Assembly: GCA_947626785.1 (NCBI GenBank)
Contig: CANQTO010000006.1
Span: forward strand, 1 to 64,000
Reading direction: 5' to 3'
Length of the DNA stretch: 64,000 nt
DNA from: an uncultured Oscillospiraceae bacterium
GTDB taxonomy: Bacteria; Bacillota; Clostridia; Oscillospirales; Oscillospiraceae
Part shown: piece by piece, positions 57,806 to 64,000 of the stretch
Layout: the number at the start of each line of letters is the position of its first letter
Position numbering within the stretch: position 1 is the stretch's first letter
Made by a program: the position numbers and the translations under genes
The notes under the pieces: model-generated
What the model saw: the letters and a program-made list of their open reading frames with translations, nothing else
Told to the model about the DNA's origin: nothing
Database searches by the model: none

Positions 57806-59011
57806 CTACAGGGCCGGGAGCTGGATGAAGAAGCGGTTGAAGCCGCCGCCGCTCTCGGCCCAGATCTTCCCGCCGTGCTCGGTGACGATGCTCTCGGCGA
57901 TGGCCAGGCCCAGGCCGTAGCTGCCGCCGGCGCTGCGGGCCTTGTCCGCCCGGTAGAAACGCTTGAAGATGTTTTTCAGCTCCTCCTTACTCAGCTCCTC
58001 GCCCTGGCTGGCGACGCTGAGCAGGGCGTGCTGCCCCTGCCGCTTCAGGCGCAGCTCCACCGTGGAGCCGGGGGCGGCGTATTTCAGGGCGTTGTCCAGC
58101 AGGATCTCCTCCGCCTGCTTCAGGTGGGCCGCGCTGCCCTTCACCCGCAGGCCCTTCTCGATCTGCGAGTCCAGGCCCAGGCCCTGCTCATAGTACAGCG
58201 GCTCGAAGGGCAGCGACGCCTCGGAGGCTAAAGCGCTGTAGTCCAGCTCCACCAGGGCGGACCGGACCACGCCCCCGTCCACCCGGGCCAGCTCCAAGAG
58301 GCTCTCCACCAAGCCCCGCATCTGCTGGGCCATGGACACCATGCTGCCCCAGAGCCGCTGTCGGGTGGGGCCGTCGCAGGCCGCGTCCTCCAGAAGCTCG
58401 GCGTTGGTGAGGATGACGGTCAGGGGCGTTTTCAGCTCGTGGGAGGCATCGGAGACGAACTGCCGCTGCTGCTCCCAGGCCTTTTCCACGGGCCGGACGG
58501 CCCAGCGGGCCAGCAGCACGCTCAGGCCCAGGAAGGCCAGCAGACTCGCCGCCCCGATGATGGCGCAGCTTTGCAGGAGGTTCGTGAGCGTGGCCCGCTC
58601 GCTGGACATGTCCGCAAAGACCAGGCAGCGGGACAGCCGGGAGCCGCCCCAGCAGTAACGCAGGCCGTAGTCCTTCAGCACGCCGCTGCTGCCCCCGGCC
58701 TGGAGCGCCGCGCCGATGACCTCCTGGAGATAGGCCTCGTCGGACAGGTCAAAATAACCCCCGCCGGAGGCCAGCACCTCCCCGAAGGGGCCGATCTGTA
58801 GGGCAAAATAGGGCAGGCGCACCTGCTCCCCTCCCCCGCCCAGCCGGTCCATCTGGAAGGGGTCGGCGGCGATGGCCTCCATCATCTGCAGGCTCTCCGT
58901 CTCCAGGCTCCGGCTGGTGAAGCTGTAGACCGTGGCGAAGATGACGCAGAGCATCAGCGTGGCCACCGCCATGGTGATGGCCACGAATTTGATCTTGAGT
59001 TTTTTCAGCAT
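57806..59011 (-). CDS. Membrane sensor histidine kinase
   Basis: 401 aa. Two transmembrane helices (~8-28 and ~150-172) flank an extracellular sensor of ~120 residues. There is no separate HAMP domain: the cytoplasmic part begins LLARWAVRPVEKAWEQQRQF and goes directly to the H-box FVSDASHELKTPLTVIL. The ATPase domain has N (DNALKYAA), F (FKRFYRADKARSAGGSYGLGLAI) and G boxes. It phosphorylates the OmpR-type regulator encoded just upstream, its start overlapping that gene's end by 7 bases. The signal is unknown. Confidence 0.94.
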   Translation of the reverse strand: MLKKLKIKFVAITMAVATLMLCVIFATVYSFTSRSLETESLQMMEAIAADPFQMDRLGGGGEQVRLPYFALQIGPFGEVLASGGGYFDLSDEAYLQEVIGAALQAGGSSGVLKDYGLRYCWGGSRLSRCLVFADMSSERATLTNLLQSCAIIGAASLLAFLGLSVLLARWAVRPVEKAWEQQRQFVSDASHELKTPLTVILTNAELLEDAACDGPTRQRLWGSMVSMAQQMRGLVESLLELARVDGGVVRSALVELDYSALASEASLPFEPLYYEQGLGLDSQIEKGLRVKGSAAHLKQAEEILLDNALKYAAPGSTVELRLKRQGQHALLSVASQGEELSKEELKNIFKRFYRADKARSAGGSYGLGLAIAESIVTEHGGKIWAESGGGFNRFFIQLPAL

Positions 59012-59682
59012 GACTCGTCCACCTCTAAGTGATAGCCCAGCCGCCGGATGGCCTCGATGCGCACATTGGAGCCGATGCTCTGGAGCTTCCGGCGCAGAAA
59101 GCCCACATAGACCTCCACGTGGTTCTCCACCGCGTTGGAGTCATAGCCCCAGACCCGGGCCAGGATGACCTCCTTGGACAGGTTCCGCCCCTGGGCCTGG
59201 AGCAGCAGGCGCATCACGTCAAACTCCCGGGCCGACAGGCGCACGCTCTTCTCCCCGCAGACCAGGGTCCCGGAGGCCAGGTCCAGGGCGGTGTTGCCGT
59301 AGACCAGCTCGTCCACCTGGTTCCCCTGCCGGCGGAGCAGGGCGTTGATGCAGGCCAGCAGCTCCCGGGCGTCAAAGGGTTTGGTCAGATAGTAGTCCGC
59401 CCCGGCGTTGAGGCCCTCGATTCGGTCCTCCAGACCGGACTTGGCCGTGAGCATCAGGATGGGCGTGGAGCAGCGCTTGGCGCGGACCGTCCGGGCTACC
59501 TGGTAGCCGTCCATTTTGGGCATCATCACGTCCAGGATCAGCAGGTCGTAGATCCCCAGCTCCGCGTATTCCGCGCCGGCCTCCCCGTCGTACACGGTCT
59601 CCACCTCGAAGCCCTTGCCCTCCAGGAGGGTCCGGATAGATTCTGCCAGCCGCTTCTCGTCCTCGATCACCAAAATTTTCAT
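59005..59682 (-). CDS. OmpR/PhoB-family response regulator
   Basis: 225 aa. The receiver domain (1-120) has the acidic pair DE, phospho-acceptor Asp in DLLILDVMMPKMDGYQVA, TAKS and the Lys in YYLTKPF. The C-terminal winged helix (~125-220) shows LSAREFDVMRLLLQAQGRNLSKEVILARVWGYD and VEVYVGFLRRKL. It is transcribed with the kinase, divergently from the BlaI-type repressor, sharing a ~160-bp intergenic region. The RBS is CAGGAGGCGG. Confidence 0.95.
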   Translation of the reverse strand: MKILVIEDEKRLAESIRTLLEGKGFEVETVYDGEAGAEYAELGIYDLLILDVMMPKMDGYQVARTVRAKRCSTPILMLTAKSGLEDRIEGLNAGADYYLTKPFDARELLACINALLRRQGNQVDELVYGNTALDLASGTLVCGEKSVRLSAREFDVMRLLLQAQGRNLSKEVILARVWGYDSNAVENHVEVYVGFLRRKLQSIGSNVRIEAIRRLGYHLEVDESC

Positions 59683-59706
59683 CGTGCCGCCTCCTGTTTT
59701 TTCCTT

Positions 59707-59734
59707 ATTATAGTATTCCCGTAATCTGAATCAA
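59707..59734 (-). promoter_or_regulatory. Promoter of the two-component operon
   Basis: On the minus strand: TTGATT (59729-59734), 16-bp spacer, TATAAT (59707-59712). Confidence 0.6.
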
Positions 59735-59785
59735 AGCTGAAAAAGCTGAAATTCATGGTTCTTTTACAACTTTTTAAAATTTCTC

Positions 59786-59833
59786 TTGACAGCCTTACAT
59801 TGTGGTGTTAATATGTAAACACCACAATGTAAG
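59786..59833 (+). promoter_or_regulatory. Promoter and 40-bp BlaI-type operator of the blaI-blaR-like operon
   Basis: TTGACA (59786-59791), 17-bp spacer, TAATAT (59809-59814). A perfect inverted repeat with 16-nt arms (59794-59809 and 59818-59833, spacer 8) spans the promoter spacer, -10 box and transcription start. Both arms contain the TTACA/TGTAA words typical of BlaI/MecI operators. Confidence 0.92.
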
Positions 59834-59844
59834 GCGGTGATTCT

Positions 59845-60225
59845 GTGAACAAGACAAAACTGACCGGCGGCGAGTGGGCCGTCTATGAGTGCCTGTGGGA
59901 GGAGAGTCCTCTGACCCTGGCCCAACTGCGCAAGCGCTGCTCGGACCGCACGGGGCTTGCGGTCTCCACCGTGGAGACCATGGTGTCCCGGATGGAGAAA
60001 AAGGGCCTGTTCCGGGTAGAGCAGGGGGCCCGGGCCAAGCGGTTCTTCCCCATTTTGGAGCGGGAGGAGGCCGTCCGGGAAGAGACGCGCTCCTTCGTGG
60101 ACCGGATCTTTGGCGGCAAGGCCCTGTCCCTGGTCAACTCCATGGTGGAGGGCCAGCTCAGCGACAGCGAGATCGACGAGCTCTATGAGCTCTTGAAGAG
60201 CGAGAGGGAGAAGCGCCATGGCTGA
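59845..60225 (+). CDS. BlaI/MecI-family transcriptional repressor
   Basis: 126 aa from GTG 59845. A winged helix (LTGGEWAVYECLWEESPLTLAQLRKR, VSTVETMVSRMEKKGLFRVEQGARAKRFFPIL) is followed by a C-terminal dimerisation helix region (FVDRIFGGKALSLVNSMVEG). BlaI-type dimers bind inverted TACA/TGTA sites and are inactivated by proteolysis when the membrane sensor is triggered. A fitting 40-bp dyad overlaps its own promoter, so it is autoregulated. Its stop overlaps the sensor gene's start by 8 bases. Confidence 0.93.
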   Translation: MNKTKLTGGEWAVYECLWEESPLTLAQLRKRCSDRTGLAVSTVETMVSRMEKKGLFRVEQGARAKRFFPILEREEAVREETRSFVDRIFGGKALSLVNSMVEGQLSDSEIDELYELLKSEREKRHG

Positions 60226-63127
60226 GTGGATCTTCTCGGCCAGCGTGCTGATCCTGCTGGTGCTGCTTCTGCGCCGTCTTTTAAAGGGCCGCCTGGACCC
60301 GCGGGTGCGCTATGCCCTGTGGCTGACGGTGCTGCTGCGGCTGCTGTGCCCGCTGCCCCTGTTTGAAAGCCCCCTGAGTCTGGCGTCCCTGCTGGAGGGG
60401 ACGAGCATCCGGAGCGCCGCCCCGGCAGTCCTGCCGGAGGACGAGGCTGCTCTGCCGGCCGCTTCTGTGCAGCTGCCGGAGCGGGAGGTCCCGGCCGCCC
60501 CTGTTCAGGAGCCGGACCGGAGCGCTCCGGCGGCTCCCGTCCAGCCGGCGGAGCGGGAGGTTCCGGATGCCCCGGCGGTGGACACCGCCCCGGCCCGGCA
60601 GCCGCTCTCTGTTGCTGCTGTTCTGAAAATCCTATGGCTGGCCGGAGCGGCCCTGCTGCTGCTCCTGGCGCTGCTCTCCAATCTGCGTTTCGCTCTTCGG
60701 CTGCGCCGGGGCTCCTGCCCGCTGCCGGTGGCGCTGTCCCGGCCGCCCAGGCGGGTCCTGGTCAGCCCGGCCCCCGGGACGCCCTGCCTCTTCGGGCTCT
60801 TTGCGCCGGCGGTCTACGTGCCGGAGAGCGTGGCCCGGGACCGGCGGGCCCTGAAGCATGTGCTGGCCCACGAGTGGGCCCACTACCGGCACCTGGACCC
60901 CCTCTGGGCCCTGCTCCGGCTGCTGGCTCTGGCCCTGCACTGGTATAACCCCCTGGTCTGGTGGGCCTGCGCCCTCTCCCGGCAGGACGCGGAGCTGGCG
61001 GCGGACGCCGCGGCGGTCTCCGCCCTGAAGGAGCAAGAGCGGCTGGACTACGGGGAGCTGCTTTTGTCCTTGGCGGACAAGCGCCGCCGGGCCGGGCCTT
61101 TGCTGGCTGGGACAGCCATGTCCTCCTCCGGAAGGTCCCTGAAGGAGCGGCTGGACTTCATCGTCCGGCAGCCCAGGCGGGCGCTGCTGCCTGTGCTGCT
61201 GGCCCTGGTCTGCGCCGCGGCGTCCGTCGCCGTGGCCTGCACCGGCCCCGTCCGGGACTCCGCCCCGCCGGAGGCCCCCGGCCGCCCGGCCGCCTCTGAA
61301 CCGCTTCCGGCTCAGGAGACTCCTGTGGCCGGCTCTGTTCAGACAAACAGCGCCTCGGGAAGCGCCGGGCACCTGGATCTGAGCGGGCTCACCCGGGCGG
61401 AGCTGGCCGGGAAGGCGGCGGAGCTCTCGGCCCTGGCCGGTCCCTGCACGGTGGATCTGGGCAGCGAGGGCCAGGGGGAGCTTCTCTGGGAGGACGCGGC
61501 GGCCCTGATGGACGCCGCCCCCCAGCTGGACTTTCTCTACCGCTTTCGCCTGTACGGGCAGGAGCTGAGCACCCAGAGCGAGACCGTGGACCTGCGCCAG
61601 GTCCCCATCGGGGATGGGGGCGCGGCGCTCTGGGAGCGCCTGCCCTATCTGCGGCGCTGCGCGCTGCTGGATCTGGACAACTGCGGTCTCTCCACTGAGG
61701 AGATCGAGGCCATTCAAGCTGCTTTTCCGGAGATCAAGGTGGTCTGGCGGGTCAATTTTGGAGAGAACTACAGTGTGCGCACCGACGTGGAGCGGATCGT
61801 GGCCTCCGATCCCGCCCAGGGCGGCGTATTGGACGACGAACAGCTCCGGGTCCTGTCCAACTGCACGGACGTGAAGTACCTGGACCTGGGCCACAACGAG
61901 GGCATCGCCGATCTGTCCTTCCTGCGCTCTATGCCAAAGCTGGAGGTCCTGATCCTGAGCTATACCTCGGCCTCGGATCTGAGCCCTCTGGCCGGGTGCA
62001 AAAACCTGGAGTATCTGGAGCTGAGCGGCACGGAGATCTCCGATCTGAGCCCCCTGGCGGGGCTGAGCAGCCTGCGCCACCTGAACATCGCCGCCTGCCC
62101 CCAGGTGACAGACATCTCGCCCCTCACCGGGCTCACCGGTCTGGAGCGGCTCTGGCTGGGCAGCCAGGACCCGGTCCCGGCGGAGCAGGTGGAGAGCTTC
62201 CGGACCGCCGTGCCGGACTGCCAGGTCAACACCCGGGCGGAGAGCCCCTTCGCCGGCGGCTGGCGCTACCTCAACGAGTCGGAGGACTTTGGCCCCGACG
62301 GTGTGCTGGAGCTGGATCCCCATCCCCGCTACGCGCTGCTGCGGCAGCAGATGGGCTACGACGAGCAGGCCTACTCCTTCTCCTGGCTGGATCCGCTGAC
62401 GGAGCCCAGGGACTTCAGCGTCCAAAAGGAGCCGGGGCCGGAGAGCAGCGATGTGGTCCTGGAGACGGTCAGCGGCGAGAACTACACCGGCTCCATGCTG
62501 ATCGTGCCGGACCCCAGCCGGGTGGTGCTGGGCCTTGACGCGGACAGTCTGGGCGCCCAGGGCCGCACGCTGAAGGAGCTGGCGGAGCTTTGGGACGCAG
62601 TAGGCGGCATCAACGCCGGCGCTGCCGGTCCGGGAGACGGCAGTCTGCCGGACAGCGCCGTGATCTGCGGCGGCCAGATCTACGCCGGGGAGTCCGGCAG
62701 CGGCAGCTGCTATGCGGGTCTGGACGGGCAAAACATCCTCCACGTGGGGCTGGACAGCCTGGAGGCCGCCCAGGAGGCCGGCCTTCGATACGCCTGCTCC
62801 TGTGGGCCTGTGCTGGTGGCCGATGGGCAGAGCGCGGACCCGGCGTCCCTGCCGGGCGGCTTCAACCCCCGCTCCGCCATCGGCCAGCGCGCCGATGGGA
62901 CCATTCTGCTGCTGACCGTCAACGGACGGCAGGCCGGCAGCCTCGGGGCCAGCCTGGAGGAGCTGGCGGACCTCATGCTCCGCTACGGGGCCGTCAACGC
63001 CTGCAACATGGACGGTGGCTCCTCCGCGCGGATGGTTTTTGACGGCGCCTATGTGAACGAAGGGACCCCGGAGTCCGTGGACCAACAGCTCCCCACGGCC
63101 TGGCTCATCCTAAAAGAGGGGGCCTGA
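60218..63127 (+). CDS. BlaR1-like M56 metalloprotease fused to leucine-rich repeats and a phosphodiester glycosidase domain
   Basis: 969 aa. The N-terminal third is a BlaR1/MecR1-type M56 protease: membrane helices at ~3-20, ~28-45, ~132-157, a cytoplasmic zinc site HEWAHYRHLDP (His218, Glu219, His222) with Glu259 in QDAELAAD, and a last helix ~322-340. Instead of the penicillin-binding sensor, the outer part has a linker with CTVDLGSEGQ, leucine-rich repeats (~548-655; LDLGHNEGIADLSFLRSMP, LSPLAGLSSLRHLNIAAC), then a phosphodiester glycosidase (NAGPA-type) domain (~735-965; GGINAGAAGPGDG, AIGQRADGTILLLTVNGRQ, NACNMDGGSSARMVFDG). The 8-base overlap with the BlaI-type gene makes it that repressor's presumed antirepressor sensor. 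Its ligand is likely a wall glycopolymer rather than a beta-lactam; this is inference. Confidence 0.9.
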   Translation: MAEWIFSASVLILLVLLLRRLLKGRLDPRVRYALWLTVLLRLLCPLPLFESPLSLASLLEGTSIRSAAPAVLPEDEAALPAASVQLPEREVPAAPVQEPDRSAPAAPVQPAEREVPDAPAVDTAPARQPLSVAAVLKILWLAGAALLLLLALLSNLRFALRLRRGSCPLPVALSRPPRRVLVSPAPGTPCLFGLFAPAVYVPESVARDRRALKHVLAHEWAHYRHLDPLWALLRLLALALHWYNPLVWWACALSRQDAELAADAAAVSALKEQERLDYGELLLSLADKRRRAGPLLAGTAMSSSGRSLKERLDFIVRQPRRALLPVLLALVCAAASVAVACTGPVRDSAPPEAPGRPAASEPLPAQETPVAGSVQTNSASGSAGHLDLSGLTRAELAGKAAELSALAGPCTVDLGSEGQGELLWEDAAALMDAAPQLDFLYRFRLYGQELSTQSETVDLRQVPIGDGGAALWERLPYLRRCALLDLDNCGLSTEEIEAIQAAFPEIKVVWRVNFGENYSVRTDVERIVASDPAQGGVLDDEQLRVLSNCTDVKYLDLGHNEGIADLSFLRSMPKLEVLILSYTSASDLSPLAGCKNLEYLELSGTEISDLSPLAGLSSLRHLNIAACPQVTDISPLTGLTGLERLWLGSQDPVPAEQVESFRTAVPDCQVNTRAESPFAGGWRYLNESEDFGPDGVLELDPHPRYALLRQQMGYDEQAYSFSWLDPLTEPRDFSVQKEPGPESSDVVLETVSGENYTGSMLIVPDPSRVVLGLDADSLGAQGRTLKELAELWDAVGGINAGAAGPGDGSLPDSAVICGGQIYAGESGSGSCYAGLDGQNILHVGLDSLEAAQEAGLRYACSCGPVLVADGQSADPASLPGGFNPRSAIGQRADGTILLLTVNGRQAGSLGASLEELADLMLRYGAVNACNMDGGSSARMVFDGAYVNEGTPESVDQQLPTAWLILKEGA

Positions 63128-63171
63128 TGTCTGGGAGGAAAAGCTCCTTCTCCCTGTGCCGCTGCACTTTT

Positions 63172-63203
63172 ATCGGACAGCTTTCATAAGCTGTCCGATT
63201 TTC
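63172..63203 (+). terminator. Intrinsic terminator of the blaI-blaR-like operon
   Basis: 10-bp stem atcggacagc / gctgtccgat around 8 bases, followed by TTTT. Confidence 0.85.
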
Positions 63204-63259
63204 TATATTGCCTTGGCGTTTCACATAGAATATTTTGTCTTTTCCTTGGCAAAATGACA

Positions 63260-63288
63260 TTGCCTTTTGGGGGAATAATTGATACAAT
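63260..63288 (+). promoter_or_regulatory. Promoter of the ABC exporter gene
   Basis: TTGCCT (63260-63265), 17-bp spacer, TACAAT (63283-63288). No BlaI-type dyad is seen here. A ccgcgg-ttgggg-ccgcgg hairpin (63321-63338) lies in the leader. Confidence 0.6.
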
Positions 63289-63356
63289 AAGCAAGTCTTT
63301 GTAGTATAAATAAAACTTACCCCGCGGTTGGGGCCGCGGGTTTCAAGAGGTCTTCC

Positions 63357-64000
63357 ATGAAACTGATCTTTCGTTATTTGGGCCGGTACAGGAACAGCAT
63401 CCTGCTGGTCATGGCGGTGAAGCTCCTGGGCACCCTGTCGGAGCTCATGCTGCCCTACATATTGGAGCACCTGATCGACCACATCGTGCCCCTGGGCCGT
63501 ATGGACCGGGTGATCCTGTGGGGTTCCCTGATGGTTTTAGCCGCGGTGGTGACCAGGCAGCTGAACGTCATAGCCAACCGGCGGGCGGTGGAGAACGCCC
63601 ATAACATCTCCTACGACGTGCGCCAGGCGCTGTTTCGCAAGACGGTGAACCTGTCCGGCGCCCAGTTTGACGCCTTCGGCCTGCCCAGCCTCATCAGCCG
63701 CATGACCAGCGACAGCTACAACGTCCAGTCCTGCGTCCAGTCCATCCAGACCATGTGCATCCGGGCGCCGATCATGCTCTTCGGCGGGATCGCCGTGGCG
63801 CTGACCATGGACGCCCATATGGCGCTGGTCATGTGCGTCATGGCGCCCATCCTCATCCTTGTCTGCGTCACCGTGTCCCGCAAAGGCATCCCCCTGTACA
63901 ACCGGGTGCAGGAGAAGCTGGACCGGGTGGTCCTCATCATGCGGGAGGCCATCACGGGCATCCGGGTGGTCAAGGCCCTCTCCAAAGAGGAGTACGAAAA
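63357..64000 (+). CDS. ABC exporter, membrane-domain part (runs off the right edge)
   Basis: The frame from ATG 63357 stays open to the window end (214 codons), with AAGAGG upstream. It encodes the start of a type I ABC exporter permease domain: helices at LLVMAVKLLGTLSELMLPYI, VILWGSLMVLAAVVTRQL, APIMLFGGIAVALTM and LVMCVMAPILILVCVTV, and the coupling-region pattern REAITGIRVVKALSKEEYE. The nucleotide-binding domain would lie beyond position 64000, and a second half-transporter gene often follows. Clostridial pairs of this kind export drugs, lipids or peptides. It has a promoter separate from the sensor operon. Confidence 0.85.
   Translation, partial: MKLIFRYLGRYRNSILLVMAVKLLGTLSELMLPYILEHLIDHIVPLGRMDRVILWGSLMVLAAVVTRQLNVIANRRAVENAHNISYDVRQALFRKTVNLSGAQFDAFGLPSLISRMTSDSYNVQSCVQSIQTMCIRAPIMLFGGIAVALTMDAHMALVMCVMAPILILVCVTVSRKGIPLYNRVQEKLDRVVLIMREAITGIRVVKALSKEEYE

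Noticed and set aside
1..64000. CRISPR arrays, rRNA genes, insertion sequences
   Set aside because: No regularly spaced repeats, rRNA-like segments or transposase frames were seen in the window.

Overview
The window reads as chromosome of a GC-rich, endospore-forming Clostridia member, most like the gut Oscillospiraceae (Flavonifractor/Lawsonibacter/Oscillibacter-like). The evidence is a Gram-positive PolC, spoIIGA-sigE, CarD, HemZ and HemW, a split B12-dependent methionine synthase, and strongly GC-biased third codon positions. This placement is inferred from gene content only; no rRNA is present.

Left edge (1-2990): an accessory scar. It holds the promoter and operator of a leftward gene lying off the window, the C-terminal stump of a tyrosine integrase, and an AT-rich module (PlsC-like acyltransferase divergent from an XRE regulator). 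Imperfect 24-bp direct repeats flank that module. Next come a long perfect hairpin, twin 10-bp repeats and a tRNA-Arg(ACG) whose 3' end faces the scar. The rest is mostly core genome.

3.1-19.6 kb: small membrane protein, YmdB phosphodiesterase, YhaO/YhaN-like nuclease-ATPase pair, a leftward envelope operon (unknown membrane protein, phosphodiester glycosidase, Lgt-like protein), hypAB, a leftward methionine operon (activation protein, MetH core, MetF) behind a clear promoter with a palindromic operator, Lar-like protein, uridine-kinase-like protein, HemZ, CarD. 19.6-32.8 kb: small RHH and XRE regulators, HtpG, HemW, VanW-type protein, MetG, a non-coding hairpin array, a polyprenyl-phosphate sugar transferase, a SleB-like protein lacking its expected catalytic Glu, an acyl-CoA synthetase and a CAT-like E2 protein lacking its catalytic His. 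32.9-47.1 kb: an OYE/2,4-dienoyl-CoA-reductase-type flavoenzyme, sigE-spoIIGA, and the long operon DMT transporter-pyrH-frr-uppS-dxr-rseP-ispG-polC, from which cdsA is missing at its usual place. 47.1-57.7 kb: tatD-plsY-der-DUF512 and rpmF-yceD on the minus strand, facing RluA-CDF-ABC-F-GtrA on the plus strand, then a PHP phosphoesterase.

Right end (57.8-64.0 kb): an OmpR-type two-component system diverges from a BlaI-type repressor that sits behind a 40-bp operator/promoter. The repressor overlaps the gene of a 969-aa membrane protein that joins a BlaR1-like M56 metalloprotease to leucine-rich repeats and a C-terminal phosphodiester-glycosidase domain. This BlaI/BlaR-like pair with a non-penicillin sensor is the best candidate for an undescribed system here; it may sense cell-wall glycopolymers. 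The window ends inside an ABC exporter gene.
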